Below are positions 51,875 to 60,755 of a DNA stretch of 64,000 bases, piece by piece. Position numbers and translations under genes: made by a program. The notes under the pieces were generated by a model. The model made no database searches. It had not been told where the DNA came from and was given only the letters and a program-made list of their open reading frames with translations. Position 1 is the first letter of the stretch; every line of letters begins with the position of its first letter. This DNA is from Pseudomonas cichorii (lineage in GTDB: Bacteria; Pseudomonadota; Gammaproteobacteria; Pseudomonadales; Pseudomonadaceae), in contig NZ_BLVZ01000012.1 of the NCBI RefSeq assembly GCF_015471405.1, positions 159,761-223,760 on the forward strand, written 5' to 3'.

Positions 51875-51926
51875 GGGGATGTTCCGTCATTTAACCCCGG
51901 CGTCTGGCCGAACAGAATGCCTGTTT

Positions 51927-53504
51927 TTATCCTGGGTGCGCTGCCGCCAGCAATTCCCTGGTGTAAGGGTGCTGAGGCGAATCGAAGATATCGTGGCTGG
52001 CGCCACGCTCGACGACTTTGCCATCCTTGACCACGATCAAATCATGGGCCAGCGCCTTGACTACAGCCAGGTCATGACTGATGAAAAGGTAGGTCAGGCC
52101 GTGTTTTTCCTGCAGGTCACGTAGCAGTGCAACGACTTGTTTCTGTACCGTTCGATCCAGCGCCGAGGTCGGTTCATCGAGCAGTATCAAAGCAGGTTTG
52201 AGTACCAGTGCCCGAGCGATAGCAATACGCTGGCGCTGGCCGCCGGAAAACTCATGGGGATAACGATGGCGGCTTTGCGGGTCGATGCCGACTTCTTTCA
52301 GTGCCCGTATCACTTCGGCTTCGCACTGCCGGGCATCCAGTTGCCTGTGGACCTCCAGACCTTCGCTGATTATCTGCGCCACCGACATGCGCGGGCTGAG
52401 ACTACCGTAGGGATCTTGAAAGACCACCTGCATCTCTTTGCGCCATGGACGCATCTGTTTCTGATTCAAGCCATCCAGAGCCTGTCCCTGAAAACGGATA
52501 CTGCCACGAGACTCCAGGAGGCGCAGGATTGCCTGACCAAGTGTCGACTTGCCTGAACCCGATTCGCCTACTATTCCGAGGGTCTTGCCGCGTTCGATAC
52601 TCAGGCTGATGTCATCGACGGCCTTCAGATACTCCTTGTGACGACGCAGAATGCCGCCTGCCAGGGAAAACCAGACGCGCAGGTTCTCGACTTCCAGGAC
52701 TTTTTCCCGGGTATCCCGTGGCAAGGGTTCACCCGCCGGTTCGGCATCGAGCAACAGGCGGCTGTATGGGTGCTGTGGCGATTTGAACAGCGACTGGCAG
52801 TCGGTCTGTTCGACGATTTCCCCGGCGCGCATCACGCAGACCCGCTGGGCAACGCTATGGACCAGATTCAAATCATGGCTGATCAACAGCAACGACATGT
52901 TCAGGCGCTGTTGCAGCTCCTTGAGCAGCAACAGAATCTTGCGCTGCACAGTGACATCCAGCGCTGTGGTCGGCTCATCGGCAATCAGCAGTTCCGGTTC
53001 GCAGGCCAGGGCCATGGCGATCATCACCCGCTGGCGCTGACCACCGGACAGTTCATGAGGGTAGGCTTTGAGCCGCTTTTGCGGATGCTGGATGCCGACC
53101 AGTTCCAGCAGCTCGACGATGCGTTTCTGGGCCTCGCGACCACTGATGCCGCGATGCAGGAGCAGTGTTTCGCCGATCTGCCGGGCAACGGTGTGCAACG
53201 GGTTGAGGGAGGTCATGGGCTCCTGAAAGATCATGGCAATCCGATTGCCCCGCAGCTCACGCAAGGTCCGGTCGCTGGCGCCGATCAGTTCCTGACCGCG
53301 ATAGGTGATGCTGCCGGTACTGGTCGTGCCGCTTTTGGGCAACAGTTGCAGAATCGAGTGAGCAGTGACCGATTTGCCTGAGCCGGATTCACCCACCAGT
53401 GCCAGACATTCGCCCGCGCAGATATCAAGTCTCAGGTCGCTGACGACCTTCTGCCCATTGAAGGCGATGTTCAGGTTGCGGATTTCGATCAGTTTTTCTG
53501 ACAT
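51927..53504 (-). CDS. yejF: Peptide/microcin C-type ABC transporter, duplicated ATP-binding protein
   Basis: The protein has 525 residues and two fused ATPase halves. Each has Walker A (GESGSGKS near 40 and again near 320), the signature LSGGQRQR or FSGGQRQR, Walker B (LLIADEPT, LILLDEPT) and the oligopeptide-transporter C-terminal motif QHPYSRLL / QHPYTREL. It energises YejBE. Start 53504 (MSEKLIEIRN) is chosen by family; an in-frame ATG seven codons upstream is possible. Fourth gene of yejABEF. Confidence 0.9.
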   Translation of the reverse strand: MSEKLIEIRNLNIAFNGQKVVSDLRLDICAGECLALVGESGSGKSVTAHSILQLLPKSGTTSTGSITYRGQELIGASDRTLRELRGNRIAMIFQEPMTSLNPLHTVARQIGETLLLHRGISGREAQKRIVELLELVGIQHPQKRLKAYPHELSGGQRQRVMIAMALACEPELLIADEPTTALDVTVQRKILLLLKELQQRLNMSLLLISHDLNLVHSVAQRVCVMRAGEIVEQTDCQSLFKSPQHPYSRLLLDAEPAGEPLPRDTREKVLEVENLRVWFSLAGGILRRHKEYLKAVDDISLSIERGKTLGIVGESGSGKSTLGQAILRLLESRGSIRFQGQALDGLNQKQMRPWRKEMQVVFQDPYGSLSPRMSVAQIISEGLEVHRQLDARQCEAEVIRALKEVGIDPQSRHRYPHEFSGGQRQRIAIARALVLKPALILLDEPTSALDRTVQKQVVALLRDLQEKHGLTYLFISHDLAVVKALAHDLIVVKDGKVVERGASHDIFDSPQHPYTRELLAAAHPG

Positions 53505-53520
53505 TTCAGGGTCTCGAATC

Positions 53521-53562
53521 AGCATCAGGGATCAAGATCGGGGATCAAGATCGCGGATCAAA
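53521..53562. repeat. Short tandem repeats at the yejE-yejF junction
   Basis: GGGATCAAGATCG occurs twice in tandem (53528-53540 and 53541-53552 in part) and CGGATCAA follows. The repeat covers the last codons of yejE and the short gap to yejF, and may change spacing between the two genes by slippage. Confidence 0.5.
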
Positions 53563-54567
53563 CGCATCACGCAGCGCCTCACCAATGAACACCAGCAGCG
53601 TCAGGATCAACGCAAGGGCAAAAAAGGCGGTCAGGCCCAGCCAGGGTGCTTGCAGGTTCTGCTTGCCCTGAGCGATCAACTCACCCAGCGAAGCGCTGCC
53701 GGCCGGCATGCCAAAGCCCAGGAAATCCAGGGCGGTCAGCGTCGAGATGGCGCCGGTCAGGATAAACGGCAGATAGCTCAGGGTCGCAGTCATGGCGTTG
53801 GGCAGGATATGCCGCACAATCACTTTGCGATCACCCAACCCAAGGGCGCGGGCTGCCTTGACGTACTCCAGGTTGCGTCCACGCAGGAACTCGGCGCGCA
53901 CTACATCCACCAGCGTCAGCCAGGAAAACAGCGCCATGATGCCCAGCAGCCACCAGAAACTGGGCTCGACAAAGCCTGACAGAATGATCAGCAGGTACAG
54001 CACCGGCAATCCTGACCAGACTTCCAGCAGGCGCTGGCCGATCAGGTCCACCCAGCCGCCGTAATACCCCTGCAAGGCACCGGCCGCGATACCGATCAGG
54101 GCGCTGATGGCGGTCAGAATCAATGCAAACAGAATCGATACCCGCGCCCCGAAAATGACCCGTGCCAATACATCGCGAGCCTGATCATCGGTGCCCAGCC
54201 AGTTGTTGCCCGAGGGCGGGCTGGGAGCCGGGGCTGTGAGGTCGTAATTGGGGGTGTCATCACTGAACGGAATCGGTGGAAACACCATCCATCCATTGCC
54301 TTTGGCGATAAGTTTTTGGACGTATTCGCTGCGGTAATCGGGCTGGAAGGGCAGCTCTCCGCCGAACTCCTGCTCGCTATAACGCTTGAATACCGGGAAG
54401 TAGAGGTCGCCCTGATAGCTCACCACCAGCGGTTTGTCATTGGCGATCAGTTCGCCTCCCAGCGTCAACGCAAACAGCGCGCAAAACAGCCACAGCGACC
54501 ACCAGCCCCGACGGTTGGCGCGAAAGCGTTCCAGGCGGCGTTGAGCCAGCGGAGAAAGTCTGCGCAT
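53545..54567 (-). CDS. yejE: Peptide/microcin C-type ABC transporter permease
   Basis: The protein has 340 residues with six membrane segments and the inner-membrane permease signature EYVKAARALGLGDRKVIVRHILPNA, shown here in part as ALGLGDRKVIVRHILPNA. A long periplasmic stretch after the first segment (about 40-120) is typical of YejE. It overlaps the yejB stop by one base (TGATG), with AGGAA as ribosome site. Confidence 0.92.
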   Translation of the reverse strand: MRRLSPLAQRRLERFRANRRGWWSLWLFCALFALTLGGELIANDKPLVVSYQGDLYFPVFKRYSEQEFGGELPFQPDYRSEYVQKLIAKGNGWMVFPPIPFSDDTPNYDLTAPAPSPPSGNNWLGTDDQARDVLARVIFGARVSILFALILTAISALIGIAAGALQGYYGGWVDLIGQRLLEVWSGLPVLYLLIILSGFVEPSFWWLLGIMALFSWLTLVDVVRAEFLRGRNLEYVKAARALGLGDRKVIVRHILPNAMTATLSYLPFILTGAISTLTALDFLGFGMPAGSASLGELIAQGKQNLQAPWLGLTAFFALALILTLLVFIGEALRDAFDPRS

Positions 54568-55631
54568 CAGGCATTCCTCGCGCTGAAGTCGATTCGCGGG
54601 TCGACCAGGGTGTAGCAGATGTCGCCTGCCAGTTTTATCAGCAAACCGAACAGGGTAAAGATGAACAGCGAGCCGAACACCACCGGATAATCCCGCGAAA
54701 CAGCGGCTTCGTAACTCATGCGCCCCAGGCCATCGAGAGAGAAGATAACCTCGATCAGCAGCGATCCGGCAAAGAACACCGTGATAAATGCCTGTGGGAT
54801 GCCGGACACCACCAGCAGCATGGCGTTACGAAACACATGGCCATACAGCACGCGCCGTTCGCTCATGCCCTTGGCTCGGGCGGTGGTGACGTACTGGCGG
54901 GTGATTTCATTGAGGAAGGCGTTCTTGGTCAGCAGGGTCAGGGTGGCGAACCCGCCGATCACCAGTGCCGATACCGGCAGCACCAGATGCCAGAAGTAGT
55001 CGGCAATCTTGCCGAGTGTCGATAGCTGGTCGAATTCATCCGACACCAGGCCTCGTACCGGAAACCAGTGCAGCGAAGTGCCGCCACAGAACACCACGAT
55101 CAGCAGCATGGCAAACAGAAAGGCCGGTGTGGCGTAGCCGATGATGATGGCGGTGCTGCTCCAGATATCGAACTGGCTGCCGTGCCTGACCGCCTTGCGA
55201 ATGCCCAGCGGAATCGAGATCAGGTACGTCAGCAGCGTCGCCCAGAGCCCGAGGGAAATGGAAACCGGCATCTTTTGCAGGATCAGGTCGGTCACCGAGG
55301 CACCGCGAAAGAAACTGTTGCCGAAATCCAGTCGTGCGTAGTTTTTCAGCATCAGCCATAACCGCTCATGCAGCGGCTTGTCGAAACCGTACTGGCGTTC
55401 GATGTCCTTTATCAGCTTGGGATCAAGGCCACGGGACGCTCTTGATTGACCGGTGTTGACCGACTCTGTCGCGCCCGCGCCGACACTGCTGTTACCGATC
55501 CCTTGCAGACGGGCTATGGCTTGCTCCACTGGCCCACCGGGCGCGGCCTGCACGATAAAGAAGTTGACCAGCAGAATGCACAACAGCGTGGGAATGATCA
55601 GAAGCAGGCGGCGCAGGATATAACCGAGCAT
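54567..55631 (-). CDS. yejB: Peptide/microcin C-type ABC transporter permease
   Basis: The protein has 354 residues with the DppB/OppB-type N-terminus MLGYILRRLLLIIPTLLCIL, a periplasmic loop of about 100 residues and the permease motif QYVTTARAKGMSERRVLYGH. It pairs with YejE to form the membrane channel. Its start is the base after the yejA stop, with GGAG 8-10 bases upstream, so the genes are coupled. Confidence 0.92.
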   Translation of the reverse strand: MLGYILRRLLLIIPTLLCILLVNFFIVQAAPGGPVEQAIARLQGIGNSSVGAGATESVNTGQSRASRGLDPKLIKDIERQYGFDKPLHERLWLMLKNYARLDFGNSFFRGASVTDLILQKMPVSISLGLWATLLTYLISIPLGIRKAVRHGSQFDIWSSTAIIIGYATPAFLFAMLLIVVFCGGTSLHWFPVRGLVSDEFDQLSTLGKIADYFWHLVLPVSALVIGGFATLTLLTKNAFLNEITRQYVTTARAKGMSERRVLYGHVFRNAMLLVVSGIPQAFITVFFAGSLLIEVIFSLDGLGRMSYEAAVSRDYPVVFGSLFIFTLFGLLIKLAGDICYTLVDPRIDFSARNA

Positions 55632-57500
55632 TCACTTCATCTCCGAAACAAGGGCTGAAGCGCCGCGTTTTGCTGCAAATTGCTCGTTATTGAGCGGAGT
55701 GGGGCTGACTTCCCACCAGGTTTCGATGGCTTCGCTGTTGCTGGCCTGGATTTTCGGGATACCGAAGCGATTCCACCATACGGTCGAGGAGCCTGGCGGG
55801 TAATAGTTGGGAATCCAGTAGTAATTCCATTGCAGTACCCGATCAAGGCTGTGGGCATAGTCGGTCATCGTCGCCTTGTCGCCAGCCTTGAGCAGGCCCT
55901 CGATCAGGGTGTCCACGGCGGGGTCTTGCAGTGCCATGTAATTGCTGGAGCCTGGATCATTGGCCACCTTGGAGCCAAAGTTGTTGTAGAGGTCCATTCC
56001 CGGCGATGTCGAGACCGTGAAGCCGGTGACGATCATGTCGTAATCCCGGGCCATGACGCGGTTCAGATACTGGGCCGCATCGATCCGCCGCACCTCGAAG
56101 TGGATACCGATCTGCGCCAGATTGCGCTTGTAAGGCAGCAGCAGACGCTCGAAACCCGGTTGCCCATTGAGGAAGGTGAAGCTGAGCGGCTCGCCCTGGG
56201 CGTTGACCAGTTGATCACCCTTGGGTTTCCAGCCAGCTTCCTGCAATAGCGCCAGCGCTTGCAGTTGTTTGTCGCGGATAAAACCTGTGCCATCGGTTTT
56301 CGGGTTCTTGAAGACCGTAGTAAAGACTTCGTCGGGAATCGAACCGCGCAAGGGTTCAAGAATCTTCAGTTCAGCGGGTGTCGGTAGTTGCGTGGCTGCC
56401 AGTTCCGAGTTCGAGAAATAGCTGTCCTGGCGAATGTACATATTGCGCATCATCTGCCGGTTCGCCCATTCAAAGTCCCAGAGCAGAGACAACGCCTGAC
56501 GCACGCGACGGTCCTTGAACATCGGGCGGTTGAGGTTGAAGGCAAAGCCTTGCGAACTCTGGACCGCGCCCTTGGCCAGATGCGCCTTTTGTAGAAGACC
56601 TTCGCTCAGCGCCGGGCTGTCATAGCGGATTGAGTAACCGGTGGCCGAATATTCACGGTTGTAATCGTAGGCGCCCCCCTTGAGTACTTGCCGCGCTACA
56701 TCGGTATCGCCGAAATACTCAATGCTGAACCGGTCGAAGTTGTACATGCCTCTGTTGACTGGCAGATCCTTGCCCCACCAGTTCGGGTCGCGCTCGAAGG
56801 TGATACTGCGCCCCGGATCGACATGGCTGATCGTATAAGGGCCGCTGCCCGGCGGGATCTCGAAGCCTGCGCCACCGGCAAAGTCACGGGTTTTCCACCA
56901 ATGCTCGGGAAACACTGGCAACGAGGCCAGATCCAGGGGCAGGGTACGGTTGTCGTTATTCTTGAAGTCAAAGCGAATCCGGTTCCCGGACTCCACTTCC
57001 AGGCCTTTTACCGCTTCAAACCGGGTACGGTATTGCAGGCTGCCTTGAGTCATCAGCAGCTCATAGGTGTATTTCACGTCATTGGCTGTGATGGGTGTGC
57101 CATCGGCAAAGCGGGCACGTGGGTCAAGATAGAAACGCAAGGACATTCCGTCCTCCAAGCGCTCCATTTTCTGTGCGACCAGCCCGTATACCGTGTAGGG
57201 CTCGTCCAGCGATTTGACCGCCAGTGGTGAATACAGCATGCCGTTGATCTGCGAGACGGCCGTGCCTTTGTCAGTGAACGGCATCAAATGGTCGAACTGG
57301 CCAATGTCTGTCGCCGAGCGACGCATGCTCCCGCCTTTGGGGGCATCAGGGTTCACGTAGTCGAAATGCTGGAAACCGGCAGGATAGCGCGGCGGTTCGC
57401 CGTATACGGTCAAGGCATGCTGCGGCTCTGCCCGCACTTGTTGAAGGCCCGTGGCAAGCACCAGCATTGCAGTTATCAGCGATAGGAAAGCAGAACGCAT
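55632..57500 (-). CDS. yejA: Periplasmic peptide-binding protein of the Yej transporter
   Basis: The protein has 622 residues, a family-5 extracellular solute-binding protein. A Sec signal peptide covers residues 1-24 (cut after GLQQVRA). The mature protein shows HFDYVNPDAPKGGSMR, YTISHVDPGRSITFERDPNWWG and NPKTDGTGFIRDKQL, the regular pattern for YejA. It brings oligopeptides, and by family analogy microcin C-type or other peptide toxins, to YejBEF. First gene of the operon; AGGA before the ATG. Confidence 0.92.
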   Translation of the reverse strand: MRSAFLSLITAMLVLATGLQQVRAEPQHALTVYGEPPRYPAGFQHFDYVNPDAPKGGSMRRSATDIGQFDHLMPFTDKGTAVSQINGMLYSPLAVKSLDEPYTVYGLVAQKMERLEDGMSLRFYLDPRARFADGTPITANDVKYTYELLMTQGSLQYRTRFEAVKGLEVESGNRIRFDFKNNDNRTLPLDLASLPVFPEHWWKTRDFAGGAGFEIPPGSGPYTISHVDPGRSITFERDPNWWGKDLPVNRGMYNFDRFSIEYFGDTDVARQVLKGGAYDYNREYSATGYSIRYDSPALSEGLLQKAHLAKGAVQSSQGFAFNLNRPMFKDRRVRQALSLLWDFEWANRQMMRNMYIRQDSYFSNSELAATQLPTPAELKILEPLRGSIPDEVFTTVFKNPKTDGTGFIRDKQLQALALLQEAGWKPKGDQLVNAQGEPLSFTFLNGQPGFERLLLPYKRNLAQIGIHFEVRRIDAAQYLNRVMARDYDMIVTGFTVSTSPGMDLYNNFGSKVANDPGSSNYMALQDPAVDTLIEGLLKAGDKATMTDYAHSLDRVLQWNYYWIPNYYPPGSSTVWWNRFGIPKIQASNSEAIETWWEVSPTPLNNEQFAAKRGASALVSEMK

Positions 57501-57614
57501 TACTTGAATCCTGACTGACGTTCACACGCGAACATCAGGGTTGAAGGCATGCGCCAAGGTACCGGATCACAACAGGCTTTGTAACCGTTACTGTCAATAA
57601 ATACGGGAGTACAA

Positions 57615-57648
57615 ATGAAAACGGCCCATCCGAAGATGAGCCGTTTCA
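57615..57648 (-). terminator. Intrinsic terminator of the second parvulin gene
   Basis: On the minus strand TGAAACGGCTCATC pairs with GATGGGCCGTTTTCA over a 4-base TTCG-type loop, followed by a short T-run. It begins about 20 bases after the parvulin stop codon. Confidence 0.8.
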
Positions 57649-57668
57649 TGTGCCTCAGCGAATCAGGA

Positions 57669-57950
57669 TCAGTCCTGACGGCTGGTCACTTCCAGCAGGT
57701 GATAACCGAACTGGGTTTTCACTGGACCTTGCACGGTATTGACTGGCGCACTGAATACGACGGTATCGAATTCCTTGACCATCTGGCCTGGACCGAACGA
57801 CCCCAGGTCGCCGCCTTGACGGCTCGACGGGCAGCTGGAGTTAGCCTTGGCGATTTCAGCGAAATCAGCGCCGCCTTCGATCTGAGCCTTGAGTTCGTTG
57901 CATTTCTCTTCGCTCGAAACAAGGATGTGGCGGGCAGTGGCTTTAGCCAT
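57669..57950 (-). CDS. ppiC: Parvulin-type peptidyl-prolyl cis-trans isomerase (second copy)
   Basis: The protein has 93 residues. ARHILVSSEEKCNELKAQI, SSCPSSRQGGDLGSFGPGQMV and TQFGYHLLEV are the parvulin motifs; it has no signal peptide. It is the same length and pattern as the first copy at 46424-46699 and about half identical by eye. CAGGAGA precedes the start and a terminator follows, so it is monocistronic. Confidence 0.93.
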   Translation of the reverse strand: MAKATARHILVSSEEKCNELKAQIEGGADFAEIAKANSSCPSSRQGGDLGSFGPGQMVKEFDTVVFSAPVNTVQGPVKTQFGYHLLEVTSRQD

Positions 57951-58033
57951 GGGAAAGTTTCTCCTGTCAAAAAAAAGAAAGAGCCTACCGGAATCAAGGC
58001 TGCATTTCCTGATAAAAGTTCATCGAGAACCGA

Positions 58034-59113
58034 TTACCTGTAGCGCAGCCGGTCCACTGCCTGACGCAACAGGTGCTCGCTACCTTCCCAGCCGAGGCAG
58101 CCATCGGTGACTGAAACCCCGTACTGAAGCGTTTCACTCAAAGGCTGGCAGCCATCGAACAAGTGACTTTCCAGCATCATGCCGATCAGCGATTTGTCGC
58201 CCTGCAAGCGTTGCTCAAGCACGTCATTGAACACCTGTGGCTGACGCAGCGGGTCTTTACCGCTGTTGGCATGGCTGCAGTCGACCATGATTCTTGAGGC
58301 AATGCGGTTCTTCTCAAGGCTGGCGCGTACCTGGGCAACGCTCTGGCTATCGTAATTGGGGCCGCGATGGCCACCGCGCAGGACGATATGGGTGTCCGGG
58401 TTGCCCTGAGTCTCGATGATTGCTGGATGGCCGTGGCGATCCATTCCGAAATGGCGATGCGGGTGGGCTGCCGAACGCATTGCGTCACTGGCCACTGCTA
58501 CGCCGCCATCCGTGCCGTTCTTGAATCCGACTGCCATTGGCAGGCCGCTGGCCATTTCCCGGTGGATCTGCGACTCGGTGGTGCGTGCGCCAACGGCTAC
58601 CCAACTGAGCAGATCATCGAAGTAGCCAGCGGCCATGGGTTGCAGAATCTCGGTGGCAACCGGCAGGCCCATGAGCAGCATTTCGCGCATCAACTGGCGT
58701 GACAGGGTGAGGCCGGCGGCCATGTCATCGCTGCCATCGAGCTGTGGATCGTAGGCAAGGCCTTTCCAGCCTACGGTGGTACGAGGCTTTTCGACGTAGG
58801 CGCGCATCACCAGCAGCATCTGATCGCTGACTTCGGCTGACAGGCTGGCCAGGCGTTCGGCGTATTCAAGGGCTGATTGCGGGTCGTGGAGAGAGCAGGG
58901 GCCTACGATCACCAGCAGACGGGAATCTTCCCCGGTCAGGATCGAGCGTACGGCACGGCGATGGGCTGCAACCTGTTCGCTCAGGGCGGCGGTCAGTGGC
59001 AGACGGCTTTTCAGCTCAATGGTACTGGGCAGGCGCGTTGGGGCGGGCGTGTTGTCGAGCAGGGTGACATTGCTGGACAGGTCGGACGGTTTTACGGCAA
59101 CGGACGAGTTCAT
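58034..59113 (-). CDS. aroF: 3-deoxy-7-phosphoheptulonate (DAHP) synthase, class I
   Basis: The protein has 359 residues, the class I AroFGH length. It shows LLVIVGPCSLHDPQSALEYA, MRAYVEKPRTTVGWKG, GARTTESQ, GFKNGTDGG and VDCSHANSGKDP, the substrate and metal sites of the family. It condenses phosphoenolpyruvate and erythrose 4-phosphate as first step of the shikimate pathway. Start 59113 (MNSSVAV) has CAGGAA upstream. Which isoenzyme (aroF/G/H) it is cannot be fixed, so the symbol is a best guess. A leader peptide gene and terminator upstream point to attenuation by aromatic amino acids. Confidence 0.9.
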   Translation of the reverse strand: MNSSVAVKPSDLSSNVTLLDNTPAPTRLPSTIELKSRLPLTAALSEQVAAHRRAVRSILTGEDSRLLVIVGPCSLHDPQSALEYAERLASLSAEVSDQMLLVMRAYVEKPRTTVGWKGLAYDPQLDGSDDMAAGLTLSRQLMREMLLMGLPVATEILQPMAAGYFDDLLSWVAVGARTTESQIHREMASGLPMAVGFKNGTDGGVAVASDAMRSAAHPHRHFGMDRHGHPAIIETQGNPDTHIVLRGGHRGPNYDSQSVAQVRASLEKNRIASRIMVDCSHANSGKDPLRQPQVFNDVLEQRLQGDKSLIGMMLESHLFDGCQPLSETLQYGVSVTDGCLGWEGSEHLLRQAVDRLRYR

Positions 59114-59156
59114 GATCTGGTTTCCTGGGCTGGCGGGCATGTTCCCGCGCAAGACC

Positions 59157-59309
59157 CTATTGGGGTGTTCGACAATTGGCCTGACTGGCTGTGCGTGTGA
59201 GGTTGCCACCTGGCAGTGACCGATCGGAGGCGGCTGGCTGTCCCGAACGGAGATTGCTAAATCGCCAGGCGAAGTCGATGTCGTTGCGGTAATAGAAAGT
59301 GGTGTTCAT
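59157..59309 (-). CDS. Possible second small ORF in the DAHP synthase leader (50 aa)
   Basis: ATG 59309 follows TGAGGAA at good distance. The first part, MNTTFYYRNDIDFAWRFSNL, is rich in Phe, Tyr and Trp; the rest (from RSGQPAASDRS) is polar. It lies after the intrinsic terminator and 43 bp before aroF. It could be a small protein or a second control peptide, or a chance ORF. Confidence 0.4.
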   Translation of the reverse strand: MNTTFYYRNDIDFAWRFSNLRSGQPAASDRSLPGGNLTRTASQANCRTPQ

Positions 59310-59359
59310 GTCGTATTCCTCAAGTGGATTCAATCGGGCTTTCAATGGCCCAAAAAACA

Positions 59360-59388
59360 AAACCCCCGGTCGGGTAGCCGACCGGGGG
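59360..59388 (-). terminator. Attenuator terminator in the DAHP synthase leader
   Basis: On the minus strand CCCCCGGTCGG, loop CTACC, CGACCGGGGG and then TTTTGTTTTTT form a strong rho-independent terminator. It follows the aromatic leader peptide gene by about 50 bases and precedes aroF by about 250, so readthrough is needed for expression. Confidence 0.85.
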
Positions 59389-59438
59389 TAGAGAATTCTC
59401 TGGTTGGCGTCCCCTGAATCCGGGCGCCTTTTTGGGTA

Positions 59439-59585
59439 TCAGGCGCGCCAGTGGCTAAACCAATACCCGTAATAAACGTTGACCGGCAGGCAGACACCAG
59501 CCGAGGCAGTCCGCGCAGCAACGCCTGCTACCGAGCGTTCAACGCTGGCAGAGTGCAGAAGCTGTGATGAGGCGGATTGCAGCAT
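59439..59585 (-). CDS. DAHP synthase leader peptide (48 aa), Tyr/Trp/Phe attenuation
   Basis: ATG 59585 (after GGAGACACACC) to TGA 59439-59441 encodes 48 residues ending in VNVYYGYWFSHWRA: three Tyr, two Trp and one Phe within nine residues. The rest is ordinary (MLQSASSQLLHSASVERS at the start). A codon run of this kind before an intrinsic terminator is the classical design of ribosome-mediated attenuation, here for the first enzyme of aromatic amino-acid synthesis. Too short for most gene finders. The anti-terminator pairing is not worked out; AGGCGCC (59422-59428) and its downstream partner are candidates. Confidence 0.8.
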   Translation of the reverse strand: MLQSASSQLLHSASVERSVAGVAARTASAGVCLPVNVYYGYWFSHWRA

Positions 59586-59816
59586 GGTGTGTCTCCGTTA
59601 GGTTGGTCGGGAGCTTACCGTAGGCAAATGCTCTGATTCAATTGGAAAATTCAATCAGTTGGATTGATTGCCTGAATTGCTCAGGAGCTTGAGACCATGG
59701 AAGGAGGGCACAGCTTTGAATGGCTGTTTTTCTATCAGCAGGTTTTGTAAGAAAAGTCGACATATACAGTCGGATTGTTGCGTCATCTATTGAAGTTGTT
59801 TAGGCGGGAGATATTC

Positions 59817-60050
59817 TCAATTATCGTTTTCTTGCTCTGTGCCAGTACTCTGCGAGGGGATCACACCTATCTTCATGCCCAGCAAAACCGCCACTTTATG
59901 GGCTTCTCCGCGACGACCTTTCTTGCGGCCAGCCAATACCTGGTAAGTCGTTGCCGGATCAATACTGTTTTCCCGAGCAAATTCTTGAACCGATTTTCCC
60001 TGTTGTTCTAGCCAAGCCTTGGCTTGTGCAGCGGTACGTATTCCGGGCAT
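59817..60050 (-). CDS. Small phage-type DNA-binding protein (Cro-like), 77 aa
   Basis: The protein has 77 residues. AKAWLEQQGKSVQEFARENS and IDPATTYQVLAGRKKGRRGE form a helix-turn-helix of the phage Cro/plasmid type, followed by HKVAVLLGMK. It is divergent from a CI-like regulator with 82 bp between them, the layout of a phage immunity switch. No other prophage genes are adjacent, so this is probably a domesticated or remnant module. No clear ribosome site. Confidence 0.7.
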   Translation of the reverse strand: MPGIRTAAQAKAWLEQQGKSVQEFARENSIDPATTYQVLAGRKKGRRGEAHKVAVLLGMKIGVIPSQSTGTEQENDN

Positions 60051-60132
60051 AGTTCAAAACCGTTCAAATAAGTTTAATTCTATCTAGATTCTACCATTCG
60101 TAAGGATGGGGTCAACAAGGTTACGCATTCAA

Positions 60133-60498
60133 ATGAGTGGAATTGGCTACCGGTTAAGAAAAGAAAGAGAGCGTCTGGGGCTTTCTCAACGCGCCTTCGG
60201 TGAAATCGGTGGCGTGGAGGCAAATGCTCAGGGTAAATATGAAAGCGGTGATCGTGCGCCCAAGGCCGACTATCTCGCAGCAGTAGCGGCGAAGGGGGTC
60301 GATGTGCTCTACGTATTGACCGGGACGCCCACACCCATTCCGATCGATAACCTCAGCACTGCAGAGGAGAAGGTGTTAGGGAGCTACAGAGCCTTGCACA
60401 AGGAGGATCAGGATGCAATAAGCCGGTTGACCATCACTCTGGCCGAGCTATCGGCTTCTTATGGCATTCACAATAAGTCGTTGCCTGACGACCATTGA
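60133..60498 (+). CDS. XRE-family (CI-like) regulator, 121 aa
   Basis: The protein has 121 residues. An XRE helix-turn-helix covers residues 4-60 (GYRLRKERERLGLSQRAFGE, then NAQGKYESGDRAPKADYLAA), followed by a short helical tail. It lacks a C-terminal peptidase domain, so it cannot be cleaved like LexA. Start 60133 (MSGIGYR) is preferred; ATG 60106 would add nine residues. It is divergent from the Cro-like gene. It may control that gene or neighbours; targets unknown. Confidence 0.75.
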   Translation: MSGIGYRLRKERERLGLSQRAFGEIGGVEANAQGKYESGDRAPKADYLAAVAAKGVDVLYVLTGTPTPIPIDNLSTAEEKVLGSYRALHKEDQDAISRLTITLAELSASYGIHNKSLPDDH

Positions 60499-60755
60499 TG
60501 GCATATCTGCCAATCAAGCGTTTTTGAGAAAAAACGCTGGTGTCTTAATGGGTTAGTGATAGTTTGTTGACAACGCTATCCACATATCGATACGAGCCGG
60601 ATCCTGCCTGATATCAGGGGCCGTTGTGATTTCAGCCCGCCTGTACCGCTTCCTGGGTGCGGCTTTACGCTGAAACGGCAACAGGGCCTAGGTCTGACTC
60701 ATGGTTTTTGTTATGGTGGGTAGCATTCGTTATGACTGTTGTGTGAGGTGTCTGC

